Positions 22,551 through 34,396 of a stretch of DNA of 42,650 nt are shown piece after piece (the first letter of the stretch is position 1; every line of letters begins with the position of its first letter). This stretch comes from Stramonita haemastoma (taxonomy: Eukaryota; Mollusca; Gastropoda; Neogastropoda; Muricidae). The translations under genes and the position numbers were made by a program. The notes beneath the pieces were generated by a model. The model had not been told where the DNA came from, did no database searches, and saw only the letters and a list, made by a program, of their open reading frames with translations. The stretch spans positions 13,299,528 through 13,342,177 of the forward strand of contig CM060325.1 of NCBI GenBank assembly GCA_030674155.1, written 5' to 3'.

Positions 22551-22650
22551 NNNNNNNNNNNNNNNNNNNNNNNNNNNNNNNNNNNNNNNNNNNNNNNNNN
22601 NNNNNNNNNNNNNNNNNNNNNNNNNNNNNNNNNNNNNNNNNNNNNNNNNN
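22551..22650. other. Assembly gap of 100 N
   Basis: Exactly 100 N, so the true length is unknown. The satellite that follows may extend into it. Confidence 0.99.
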
Positions 22651-25600
22651 GTAGGCCTGCCATTCCTATGTCTGAAGATCAATGTTCACTCCACGCCATA
22701 GGCCTGTCATTCCCATGTCCATCTCTACATCATAGGCCTGCCATTCCGATGATCATCTATCTCTACACAATAGATCCGCCATTCCTATCTCTAAAGACCA
22801 ATGTCCATCTCTGCAACATAGGCCTGCCATTCCTATGTCCATCTCTACACCATAGGCCTGCCATTCCTATGTCTAAAGACCAATGCCCATCTCTACACCA
22901 TAGGCCTGCCATTCTTATGTCTAAAGACCAATGTCCATCTCTACATCATAGGTCTGTCATTCCTATGTCTAAAGACCAATGTCCATCTCTACATCATAGG
23001 TCTGCAATTCCTATGAATGAAGATCAATGGCCATCTCTACACCACAGGCCTGCCATTCCCTTGTCCATCTCTACATGACAGGCCTGCCATTCCCTTGTCC
23101 ATCTCTAAATGACAGGCCGGCCATTCCCTTGTCCATCTCTACACTATAGGCCTGCTATTCTTATGCCCATCTGTACATCATAGGCCAGCCATTCCCTTGT
23201 CCATCTCTACACCATAGGCTTGCCATTCCCATGTCCATCTCTACATCATAGGCCTGCCATTCCTATGTCTAAAGACTATCGTCCATCTCTACATCATAGG
23301 CCTGCTATTCCCATGTCCATCTCTACACCATAAAACTGCCATTCCCATGTACATCTCTACATCACAGGCCTGCCATTTCTATGTCCATCTCTACATCATA
23401 GGTCTGCCATTCCTATGTCCATCTCTACATCATAGGCCTGCCATTCCCAAATCCATCTCTACAACATAGGCCTGGTTTCCTATGTCTAAAGACTAATGTC
23501 CATCTCTACATCGTAAACCTGCCATTCCTATGTCCATCTCTACATCATAGGCCTGCCATTGCCATGTCCATCTCTACATCATAGGCCTGCGATTCCCATG
23601 TCTATCTCTACATCATAGGCCTGCAATTTTCATATCCATCTCTACATCATAGAACTGCCATTCCCATGTCCATCTCTACACCATAGGCCTGTCATTCCTA
23701 TGTCTAAAGACAAATGTCCATCTCTAAACCATAAGCCTGCCATTCTAATGTATATTTATACACCATAGGCCTGCCATTCCCATTTCTAAAGACCAATGTC
23801 CATCTATGCATCATAGGCCTGTCATTCCCTTGTCCATCTATGCATCATAGGCCTGTCATTCCCATGTCCATCTCTACAGCATAGGCCTGCCATTCCCATG
23901 TCCATCTCTACACCATAGGCCTGCCACTCCCATGTCCATCTCTACACCATAGACCTGCCATTCTCATGTCCATCTGTAAGCCATAGGCCTGTCATTCCCA
24001 TGTCCATCTCTACACCATAGGCCTGCCATTCCTATGTCTAAAGAGCAATGTCCATCTCTACACCATAGGTCTGCCATTCCTATGTCTAAAGACCAATGTC
24101 CATCTCTACATCATAGGTCTGCCATTCCTATGTCTGAAGACCAATGGCCATCTCTACACCATAGGCCTGCCATTCCCATGTCCATCTCTATACCATAGGT
24201 CTGTTATTCCTATGTCTAAAAACCAATGTCGATCTCTACACCATAGCCCTGCCATTTCTATGTCTAAAGACCAATGTCCATCTCTACACCATAAGCCTGC
24301 CATTCCTATGTCTAAAGACCAATGTCAATCTCTATACCATAGGCCTGCCATTCCTATCTCTAAAAACCATCTCTACATCCTAGGGCTGCCATTCATATGT
24401 CTAAAGACCGATGTCAATATCTACACTATAAGCCTGCCATTCCTATCTCTAAAGATCAATGTCCATCTCTACGCCGTAGGCCTGCCATTCTTATGTCTAA
24501 AGACCAATGTCCATTTCTACACCATAGGCCTGCCATTCCTATGTCTAAAGACCAGTGTCAATCTCTACATCATAGGCCTGCCATTCCTATGTCTAAAAAC
24601 CAATGTCCATCTCTACACCATAGGCCTGCCATTCCTATGTCTGACGACCAATGTCCATTTCTACACCATAGGTCTGCCATTCGTATGTCTAAGGACCAAT
24701 GTCCATCTCTACACCAAGGCCTGCCATTCCTATGTCTAAAGACCAATGTCCATCTCTGCACCATAGGCCTGCCATTCCTATGTCCATCTCTACACCATGA
24801 CCTGCCATTCCTATGTCTAAAGACCAATGTCCATTTCTACTCCATAGGCCTACCATTTATATGTCTAAAGACCAATGTCCATCTCTACACCATAGGCCTG
24901 CCATTCCAATGTACATTTCCACACCATAGGTCTGCCATTCATATGTCTAAAGACCAATGTCCATCTCTACACCATGGGCCTACCATTTATATGTCTAAAG
25001 ACCAATGTCCATCTCTACACCATAGGCCTGCCATTCTATGTCTAAAGACCAATGTCCATTTCTACGCCATAGGCCTGTCATTCCCATGCCCATCTCTACA
25101 CCATAGGCCTGCCATTCATATGTTCATCTCTACAGCATATGCCTGCCATTCCTATGTCTAAAGACCAATGTCCATCTCTACACCGTAGTCCTGCGATTCC
25201 TATGTCTATCTCTACACCATAGGCCTGCCATTCCTATGTCTAAAGACCAATGTCCATCTCTACACCATAGGCCTGCCATTCCTATGTCCATCTCTACACC
25301 ATAGTTCTGCCATTCATATGTTCATCTCTATACCATAGGCCTGCCATTCCTATGTCTAAAGACCAACGTCCTTCTCTACATCATAGGCCTGCCATTCCTA
25401 TTTCCATCTCTACATCATAGGTCTACCATTCCTATGTCTAAAGACCAATGTCCAGCTCTACACCATAGGCCTGCCATTCCTATCACTAAAGACTAATGTC
25501 CATCTGTGCATCATAGGCCTGCCATTCCCATGTGCATCTCTACACCATAGGTCTGCCATTCCCATTTCCAAAATCCATCTCTACACCATAGCTCTGCCAT

Positions 25601-27128
25601 TTCCATGCCCATCTCTACATCATAGGCCTGCCATTCCTATTCCTAAAGGACAATGTCCATCTCTATACCATAGGCCTGCCATTCCTATGTCTAAAGACCA
25701 ATGTCCATCTCTACATCATAGTCCGGCCATTACTATGTCTAAGGACCAAGGTCCATTCGTACATCATAGACCCTCCATTTATATGTCTAAAGACCAATGT
25801 CCATCTCTACACCATAGGTCTGCAATTCCCATTTCCAATCTCCATCTCTACGCCATAGGTCTGCCATTTCCATGTCCATCTCTACACCATAGGCCTGCCA
25901 TTCCTATGTCTAAAGACCAATGTCCATCTCTACACTATAGGCCTGCCATTCCTATCTCTAAAGACCAATGTCCATCTCTACGCCATAGGCCTGCCATTCC
26001 TATGTCTAAAGACCAATGTCTATCTCTACACCATAGGCCTGCAATTCTTATGTCTAAAAACCAATGTCCATCTCTACACCATAGGCCTGCCATTCCTATG
26101 TCTAAAGACCAATGTCCATTTCTACACCATAGGCCTGCCATTCCTATCTCTAAAGACCAATGTCCATCTCTACACCATAGGCCTGCCATTCCTATGTCTA
26201 AAGACCAATGTCCATTTCTACACCATAGGCCTGCCATTCCTATGTCTAAAGACCAATGTCCATCTCTTCACCATAGACCTGCCATTCCTATGTCTGAAGA
26301 CCAATGTCCATTTCTACACCATAGGCCTGTCATTCCTAAGTCTGAAGACCAATGTCCATTTCTACACCATAGGTCTGCCTTTCCAATGTACATTTCTACA
26401 CCATAGGCCTGCCATTCCTATGTCTGAAGACCAATGTCCATCTCTACACCATAGGCCTGCCATTCCTATGTCCATCTCTACACCATGGCCTGCCATTCCT
26501 ATGTCTAAAGACCAATGTCCATTTCTACACCATAGGCCTACCATTTATATGTCTAAAGACCAATGTCCATCTTTACACCATAGGCTTGCCATTCCAATGT
26601 ACATTTCCACACCATAGGTCTGGCATTCCTATGTCTGAAGACCAATGTCCATCTCTACACCAAAAGCCTGGCATTCCTATGTCTAAAGACCAATGTCCAT
26701 CTCTACGCCATAGGCCTGTCATTCCCATGTCCATCTCTACATCATAGGCCTGCCATTCCTATGTTCATCTCTATACCATAGGCCTGCCATTCCTATGTCT
26801 AAAGACCAATGTCCATCTCTACACCATAGGCCTGCCATTCCTATGTCCATGTATACACCATAGATCTGCCATTCCTATATCTAAAGACCAATGTCTATCT
26901 CTACACCATAGGCCTGCCATTCCTATGTCCATCTCTACACCATAGGCCTGCCATTTCTATGTCTAAAGACCAATGTCTATCTCTACGCCATAGCCTGCCA
27001 TTCCTATGTCTAAAGACCAAGGTCCATCTCTACATCATAGGCCTGCCATTCCTATGTCTAAAGACCAATGTTCATCTCTACATCATAGGCCTGCCATTCC
27101 TATGTCTAAAGACCAAGGTCCATCTCTA
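22651..27128. repeat. 4.5-kb minisatellite with 48-bp and 34-bp units
   Basis: The core of every unit is CATAGGCCTGCCATTCCTAT. The long unit adds TCTAAAGACCAATG before TCCATCTCTACAC and is 48 bp. The short unit lacks those 14 bp, removed between two ATGTC repeats, and is 34 bp. Short units dominate about 23.0-24.0 kb; long ones dominate about 24.2-27.1 kb. Most units carry a StuI site (AGGCCT). Because 48 is a multiple of three, runs of long units stay open in one frame (16-residue period, MSKDQCPSLHHRPAIP) and also on the other strand. I treat these frames as non-coding. The left edge is lost in the gap. Confidence 0.95.
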
Positions 27129-27269
27129 GACACTTTTCTAGCACTGAAAGTCTGCTGTTCAGGAGGAATGCTCATTTCCACCCCAGAAGAATAGTGCAGC
27201 TGTCTCCCTTTACTTATTGCCTCTATCATCTGTAGAAAGCAGCCAACTGCTTTGTCTGCAGATAAGTCT

Positions 27270-27871
27270 TGGATACTGCTGATAACAGTGCCATTTTTGC
27301 TATGTTAGGTTACTGCTGATAACTCTACCATTCCTGCCATGTTGGGTTACTGCTGATAACTCTGCCATTTCTTCCATGTTAGGTTACTGCTGATAACTGC
27401 CATTTCTGCCATGTTGGGTTACTACTGATAACTCTGCCATTTCTGCTATGTTAGGTTACTGCTGATAATGCTGCCATTTCTGCTATGTTGTTACTTCTGA
27501 TAACTCTGCCATTTTGGGTTACTGCCAATAACTGTGCCGTTTCTGCCATGTTGTTTACTTCTGATAACTCCACCATTTCTGCCATGTTGTTACTTCTGAT
27601 CACTTTGCCATTTCTGCAAGTTGTTATTTCTAATACCTACCATTTCTGCCATGTTGGTTACTTCTGAAAACTCCGCCAGTTCTGCCTTGCTGGGTTACTG
27701 CTAATAACCATTTTTTCCATGTTGTTAATGCTGATAATTCTGCCATTTCTGCCATATTGGGTTACTGCTGAGAAGTCCTCCTTTTTTGCCATGTTGTTAA
27801 TGCTGATAACTCTGCCATTTCTGCCATGTTGGGTTACTGCTGACAACTCTGCCATTTTTGCCATGCTGGGT
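27270..27871. repeat. 37-bp minisatellite, left part
   Basis: Variable copies of a unit of about 37 bp built from TGCTGATAACTCTGCCATTT and CTGCCATGTTGGGTTA, with many internal deletions. The array is cut at 27871 by a LINE and resumes at 29810. Confidence 0.92.
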
Positions 27872-29463
27872 TCCTTCACCTTCACCTGTCCCGCGGGCTG
27901 TGGGGGCACCACTGAAGATTTTGCAACCAGCTTCCTCCACTCTTCACAGTCCTCCGCCCTTCATAACAAGTCGCTCCACCCATGGTCAGTCCACTCTCTG
28001 ATGTCTTTACATCGTTTCCTCTGTCTGCCTCTTCGTCTGGCTTCCTTGTACTGTTCCCTGTAAGACAGTCTTAGCCAGCACAGATGTTCATGTGACGTGC
28101 CCATTCCACTTTAGCATGCGTTTTTTTTCCTGAAGTCAGGAACTCTTCATATGGTCTGGTGGCATTCTTTATTCTGGTTTTCACTTCATCATTGGTGATG
28201 TGAGATCTGCATGAGATACCAAGGAGTTTGCGAAAGCATCTCATCTCCATTGCCTGTATCCTTCTTTCAATGTCTGCTGTTATGATCCATGTGTCACATG
28301 CGTACATAAATATAGACATGATCAGCGAACGCATCTGTCTGATCTTTAAGCTGATGGCGATGTCCTTATCAGTCCAGAGGACTTTAAGTTTGGTAATCGC
28401 AGCTGTGGTCTGGGCTATCCTGGAGAGAGATTTAGGTTTTTATCCTTCATCTGATAGTTTAGCTCCAAGGTATTTGAAGCTATGGTCGGTCCCAATTTTC
28501 TTACCATTTATAGTAAATTGTCATTGCTGATACCATTGGCGCTGTTTGACATAAATGGGTTTTCTCTGCGCTGATCTCCATGCCATATGCTGATGAGGCT
28601 TTATCAAGGTGATATACCAGGCTGACTAACTCTTACTCTTCTCCAGCCAGGCTGTCAATGTCATCGGCAAAACGAAATTTTGTGATTGTCTTGCATCCAG
28701 TGCTGACTGTTCGCTCATGATTTTCAAGTGCATCAGCCATTATTCTCTCTAAGAAGATGCTGAAGAGGGTGGGAGATAGCAGGCATCCTTGGCGTACTCC
28801 AATTGTGGTTCGGAACCAACCTCCTATGTTGTTGTTATACTAGACTGCCCTGGTTGCCTTGTTATACAGGCATTCTATGGCTCTGATCACATTGGCATTG
28901 ATGTTATACAGCCTCATGTTTGCCCACAGAGCTGCATGCCAGTTTCTGTCAAACGCCTTCCTACAGTTAAAGTCTACAAAGATGTGGTAAGGGTCTTGTT
29001 TGTGTTGCAAGTATTTCTCACAGAGTATTCCAAGGTTGAAAATTTGTTTGGTTGTGCTCCATCCTGCTCTGAAACCTGCCTGCTCTTCTTTGATGATCTC
29101 CTCAGCTTGAGGCTTTAGTCTGTTCAGGAGAATTCTCAGCATGACTTTGTTTGGATGGCTGATCAGGCTGATGGTACGGTAGTTTTGGCAGAGTTGTCAA
29201 TTGCCTCTCTTCGGGAGAGTGATAATGAGAGACTGTGTCCAAAGAGTTAGCCACTCCCCTGTCTCCCAGATCTTATTGCAGATAGTAAGTAACACCTCTA
29301 TCATGGTCTCTCTTACTGCCTGGACCAGTTCTGATGAAATGTTGTCCACTCCTGCTGACCTCCATCTTTTTAGTGATTTTATTGCACTTTCAAATGCTTC
29401 CAGTAGGATGGGGTAGCTGCTGTTGTTGGTTGGTGGAGGGACATCTAACACCTTGGAGTCTCC

Positions 29464-29499
<36 letters not shown>

Positions 29500-29809
29500 G
29501 TGTGTGTACAGCTCAGAACAGTACTCTGTCCACCTCTTTAAAATATATTGATCTTCTGTGAGACATTTCCCTGCTTTGTCTTGGATGGTAGCGATTCTTC
29601 CTTGTTTTGAGCTTGTCAGGTCTTTCACAAGCTGGTAAGCTTTCTTGCTGTTGCTTTTCTGCAGGTTTCCTTCGATAACTTAGCATAGTTCTTCAGTCCA
29701 TATCTCCTTTGCTGTTCTCATACCTTTTTAAAATAAAAAACTTGTTAATTGGTATCTCTGTACAGTTTTGCCCCTTCAGCCTCTTTCTTCTTTTGCTTCA
29801 GTTTTCTTC
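27872..29809 (-). mobile_element. 5'-truncated RTE-type LINE inserted in the 37-bp array
   Basis: Minus-strand fragments encode the linker and reverse transcriptase of an RTE-like element: EEQAGFRAGWSTTKQIFNL, YHIFVDFNCRKAFDR, RTTIGVRQGCLLSPTLF, the active-site block FRFADDIDSLAGEE, then ERRIQAMEMRCFRKLLGIS near the C-terminus. Stops (for example after ATRAV and after AGEE) and frameshifts show it is dead. An (ACA)12 run (29464-29499) codes for poly-Thr inside the frame. The 3' end is GGTGAAGGTGAAGG. TGCCATGCTGGGT flanks both ends (27859-27871 and 29810-29822). Confidence 0.88.
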
Positions 29810-30226
29810 TGCCATGCTGGGTCACTGCTGATAACTCTGCCATTTCTACCATATTGGGTCACTGCTGATAACTCTGCCATTTCTGCCATAGTGGGTTACT
29901 GCTGATAACTCTGCCATTTCTGCTATGCTTGGTCACTGCTGATAACTCTGCCATTTCTGCCATGCTGGGTCACTGCTGATAACTCTGCCATTTCTGCCAT
30001 ATTGGCTCACTGCTGATAACTCTGCCATTTCTGCTATGCTGGGTCACTGCTGATAACTCTGCCATTTCTGCTATGCTGGGTCACTGCTGATAACCCTGCC
30101 ACTTCTGCCATATTGGGTTACTGCTGATAACTCTGCCATTTCTGCCATATTGGGTTACTGCTGATAACTCTGCCATATCTGCCATGTTGAGTTACTGCTG
30201 ATAACTGCCATTTCTGCCATGCTACA
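29810..30226. repeat. 37-bp minisatellite, right part
   Basis: Continuation of the array at 27270-27871, about eleven units, more regular than the left part. Confidence 0.93.
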
Positions 30227-30239
30227 TTTCTGTGGAAGA

Positions 30240-30630
30240 TAGCAGAAGACAGGTTGTAAAAACAAGACTCTTACAACAGCCTGTCAAAACATCCTGTAAA
30301 AACAGACTGTAAAAACAGGGTGTAAAAACAGGCTCTGGTTTCTGATGTATGTGTGTGTGGAGGATCCTGATCCCAGCTGATCACCATCTATCTCCTCTCT
30401 CACAGAGCTGGGCACAACCTGTCTTCAGCTGACATTGGGGACAGGATCAGTGGTCCTTGCTCACAGTCAGTCCTACACTCTGTGTGCATGCACTGCAATG
30501 CCTAGTGTAGTGCACTGACTGTCAACGCTTTACTGTACTGTCCACACTTTGCATGCACTGCAATGCCTAATGTAGTATATATACTAAATTTCAAGGCTGT
30601 ACTATCCACACTTTGCATGTACTGCAATGC
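30240..30630. repeat. Short tandem repeats: TGTAAAAACAG units and a 70-bp unit
   Basis: About five copies of a TGTAAAAACAGGC-like unit lie at 30250-30335. Three copies of a unit of about 70 bp containing GCATGCACTGCAATGCCTA lie at about 30480-30630, the last abutting the tail of the RTE element. The sequence between is unique. Confidence 0.8.
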
Positions 30631-30658
30631 CTATCTATCTATCTAGTCCTCTTTGTGC

Positions 30659-33600
30659 TCAGGTAGCACATAAGGCCTCGACTAGAGCCCGCCACTGATG
30701 TCGGTCAGCTGAAACAGGCTCCAGACGGCCCCATGTCCAACCCTTTTCCTTCATCTCCCTCTCTACTGTTCTCCTCCAAGTTTCCTTGGGTCAGCCTCTC
30801 TTTCTTCGATGGTCTGGAGTCCATCGTAGGGCAATTCTGGATATGGCTGTAGTCTGCTGGCGGAGCACGTGTCCTATCCACCGCCAATGCCTCCGTTTGA
30901 CTTGCGTGGAGATGGGTTCAGTTTCTGTTCTTTGGTGGAGTTCTTCATTGGTGATGGTATTCGGCCAAAAGATGCGTAGAATGCGTCTGAGGCATCTGTT
31001 TTGGAAGACATCAAGTTTGGTGCTGATGGTTTTGGTCATCTTCCATGACTCTGATCCATAAAGGAGGGTGCTAATCACGTTTGATTTTAAAATTCTTAAC
31101 TTGGTCTTCAGGCGTATGTTCCCTGCCTTCCATGTGCTCCTGAGTGAGGTGAAGGCCTGGCTGGCTTTTACAAGTCAAGCCCAGATCTCCACCTCCCCAT
31201 CTCCTGTGTTTGACATTTTGGATCCAAGATAAGTGAAGTCATTTACATCCTCGATCTGATGTTCTCTTGGACTCTGGCGTTCATTCTCATGCTCTTTGTC
31301 TTCTTGGTGCTGACTTTCAAGCGAAGGCTTCCAGCTGTTGTTGCCATGACATCTGTCTTTTCCTGCATGTCCTGGTGGCGGTGTGACAGCAGGGCGATAT
31401 CATTAGCAAAATCCAGATTCTCCAGCGTTTTTGTTGCTGTCATTGTCATGGTCCATCTGATCTCTCTCCTCTCTCCGTCCATGGAATTCTTCATAATCCA
31501 GTCCATGGCCAGGATAAAGAGGAACGGCGATAGGATGCAGCCCTGCTTCACTCCTGTGCTGACGCTGAAGGCTTCTGTGAGCTCTGTGTCGCAGATCACC
31601 TGGGATTTGAAGTCGCTGTACAACATTGCAATGACCCGGACAAGTTTTGCAGGGACTCCATAGTGCCTTAGGATCTTCCATAAGGACTCTCGGTGGATGC
31701 TGTCAAACACCTTCTCCAGGTCGATGAAATTGACGTACAGCAGTGTATTCCACTCATTGCTCTGCTCCAGAATCTGGCGCAGAGTGAAGATGTGATCTGA
31801 GCAGGATCGCCCAGGACGGAAACCTGCTTGCTGTGGTCGGAGGTCCTTCTCAAGGGCTGCCATAAATCTGGACAGCACAATCCTGCTGAAGGCCTTACTG
31901 GTGAGGGAAAGAAGTGTTATGCCCCTCCAGTTGTTGCAGTCTCCAAGATCTCCCTTTTTGGGCAACTTGAAGATGGCCCCCAAGAGCCTTTGCTCTCCAC
32001 AATAAAGAGGAGAAAGCTGATGTGGTTTGGTCACACCACAAGACACAACACCCTAGCAAAAACCATCCTGCAAGGAACAGTCGAGGGCAAGAGAAGAAGA
32101 GGCCGCCAAAAGAAATCATGGGTTGACAACATCAAAGACTGGACCGCCCAACCCCTGCAACACCTCCTACTAGCCACACAGGATCGTGAAGCATGGAAAA
32201 AGATCTCTGTCGCGTCTTCTCTCATGTCCCCCTTACGTCCTTTGGGATATGGGACTGAGTGAGTGAGTGAGTGAGTGTGAAGATGAGACCAGTTTTCCAT
32301 GCTTCATGGATCTGACCTTGTACCCAAATCTGCCTGAAGATCTCAGTCAGAATGGGAGCCATCACATCCAGATCTGCCTTCAACATCTCTGCCATCACAC
32401 CATCTGCCCCTGGTGCCTTGCCGCTCTTCATTGCCTTGATTGTTGCTGTCACTTCTTCCAGGCTCAGGGGATCAGTGCAGATGTCAAGGTCTATATCTGC
32501 TGGCTGGATGTCTGCTAGCTGAGGGGGGGTCCGGTCTGTTCAGAACCGACTCGAAATTTTCCCTCCATCGCTGTAGTTTTCCTGCTTCTCCCTCAACAAC
32601 TTTTCCATTTTTGTCCTTCACTGGCACATCGCAGTTTTTAAACCCATTGTTCAGCTGCTTGTTGATCTTGTACAGCGTCTTTAGATCATTTCTACCTGCT
32701 GCCTCCTCTGCCTCCTCTGCCAGTTTCTCTATGTAGTCTTTCTTGTCGGCTCTTGTCATCTTCTTCACCTCCTTGTCCTGTTCTGCATATCGTCTTCTGT
32801 GCTGCTCTTTCAGGCGTTCTGATCTGGTGTCGTTGATCTTCTGCTTAGTAAACTTCCTCTCATCTATCTTTTTCCAGGTTTCTTGTTTGATCCACTCTTC
32901 TTTCTTCTTTCGTCGTAAGCCTAGTACTTTTTCTCCTGTTTCCCGAAGTACCTGATTGAAGCTGTCTTTTGTTATCTCCTGCTGTTCCCCCAGTGCCTGA
33001 AGTCTGTTCCTCACTTCTACTGCAAAGGCTTGTTTGGTGAGCGTCTCATTCAGCCTGCCAGAGTCTAATCTTTGCTGACGTGCCTGTCTTCCTCGTAATC
33101 GACGCAGCTGCAAGGAAACGACGGCCAACACAAGGGTGTGGTCACTGGCAACGTCCGCTCCTCTGTAGGCCCTGACATCCTGAAGAGAGCTTCTCTATCT
33201 TTGGTTGATGATGACATGATCTATCTGGTTTTTGGTGGTCCCGTCTGGCGAGGTCCACGTTATTTTATGGATGTGTTTGTGCGGGAAAAGGGTGCCTCCG
33301 ATAAGCAGGCTGTTCTCTTCACAGAAGTCCACTAGTTTCTCTCCATTGTCGTTGATGATACTAATTCCATTTTTGCCCATAACATGCTCCCTCCCGGTGT
33401 TGTCACTGCCCACCTTGGCATTCAAGTCACCAAGGATGAGCAATATGTCATGAGCGCGGACGCTCTCCACGGCTGTTTGGAGCTGATCGTAAAAATCGTC
33501 CTTGACCTCTGCATCTGCGTTTTCAGTTGGTACGTAGCAGACTAGCACTGTCAGCTTGGTGTACTTGGAGTGGAATCTTGCTTTCAAAAGTCTTGGTCCG

Positions 33601-34013
33601 AATGGTTTCCACTCTAGCAGTGTCTTTTCAGTCTTTCTGTTGACGAGTAGTGCTACTCCCTCAGAGTGCTGGTCATCTGATCTTCCCGAGAAGACAATGG
33701 TATGTCCTGACGCCAGTCTCCTCTTTCCCGTGCCAGTCCATCTGACCTCGCTAACCCCCAAGATGTCCAGATTGTAGTTGTCAAACTCTTTGACTAACTG
33801 GGGCATCCTGCCAGTCTGGTACAAGGTCTGGACGTTCCAGCACCCCACCCTCATCTTCTGTTTCGGCTTCAGTAAATCCACCATCGGGGCGCCAGCTCCC
33901 TCTCGGGTTTGGCTGTCGTTCGTCATTAGTCCAGTCGCCTGGTGTGCCTCATTACCGTTGCCACCAATGTCGGATGCTCTAGTGTAGGTTTCTGTACCAG
34001 GCTTTTTTTCCAT
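30659..34013 (-). pseudogene. RTE ORF: endonuclease-reverse transcriptase, inactivated
   Basis: Such proteins nick the target with an AP-type endonuclease and copy their RNA there. Endonuclease motifs: RVGCWNVQTLYQTGRM, LGVSEVRWTGTG, LLILGDLNAKVGSD, NQIDHVI and ASDHTLVLAVV. RT motifs: KAPGADGVMAEML, RGITLLSLTSKAFSRI, QQAGFRPGRSCSDHI, STGVKQGCILSPFLF. The C-terminus contains LLYGSESWKMT and RRHWRWIGHVLR. The first in-frame ATG (34013) precedes EKKPGTETYT; the frame upstream lacks ATG. Lesions: TAG at about 33195; a C7 run (32523-32529) shifting the frame; a 302-bp insertion at 31976; a frameshift near 31250; a TGA near 30788. The RT catalytic box reads DFANDIALL where FADDI is usual. Confidence 0.85.
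31976..32277 (+). mobile_element. LINE 3' end nested inside the RTE element
   Basis: A plus-strand frame reads STIKRRKLMWFGHTTRHNTL, then KTILQGTVEGKRRRGRQKKS and WVDNIKDWTA, the usual C-terminus of another RTE-like LINE. It ends in the 4-bp repeat tail (GAGT)n. TGAAGATG occurs at both edges (31968-31975 and 32278-32285). Removing the insert with one duplicate restores the host element's frame across the GLIFKLPKKG motif. Confidence 0.92.
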
Positions 34014-34181
34014 GATGGAGTTGTTAGCCCCATCATAACCTATTTGACCTGTAGGTGAGGTTTCCACCTTAGTCGCCTCTTACGACATGCATGGATGGAG
34101 GGCAGAGGCTTTATTCTTGCAATACTCCCTAAGCAAGTATACCCTACGAGCCTGGGGGGGACACCATCTGGAAAGATGAAA

Positions 34182-34182
<1 letters not shown>

Positions 34183-34276
<94 letters not shown>

Positions 34277-34305
34277 CATCCATCCATCCATCCATCCATC
34301 TATCC

Positions 34306-34396
<91 letters not shown>
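34183..34396. repeat. (ATCT)n tract, LINE tail expansion
   Basis: About 53 tetranucleotides with an ATCC patch in the middle. It directly follows the 3' end of the RTE copy at 34397-35620 and corresponds to an expanded (GATA)n tail on the minus strand. Confidence 0.95.

Larger units (their letters stand above)
30631..34180 (-). mobile_element. Near full-length RTE-clade LINE
   Basis: The 3.25-kb element (after subtracting a 302-bp nested insertion) has the RTE order: a short leader, an apurinic-type endonuclease, a linker, reverse transcriptase and a C-terminal Trp-rich domain. The 3' untranslated region is only about 12 bp and the tail is a short (AGAT)n run (30631-30646 on the plus strand). 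The leader (34160-34014) holds the hairpin-forming word GTCGTAAGAGGCGAC. No clear target duplication was found. The left edge is a 70-bp tandem repeat and the right edge the (ATCT)n tail of another RTE copy. Confidence 0.88.

Noticed and set aside
24397..25161. 254-codon open frame with a His/Pro/Met-rich 16-residue repeat
   Set aside because: It follows from a 48-bp tandem unit that is open on both strands. It breaks wherever a 34-bp unit occurs, and the same array continues out of frame.
22651..27128. CRISPR-like array
   Set aside because: Units are contiguous with no unique spacers, the context is eukaryotic and no cas genes are present.
31259..31663. Plus-strand 134-codon frame with hydrophobic stretches
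   Set aside because: Antisense shadow of the RTE reverse transcriptase, whose motifs are all on the minus strand.
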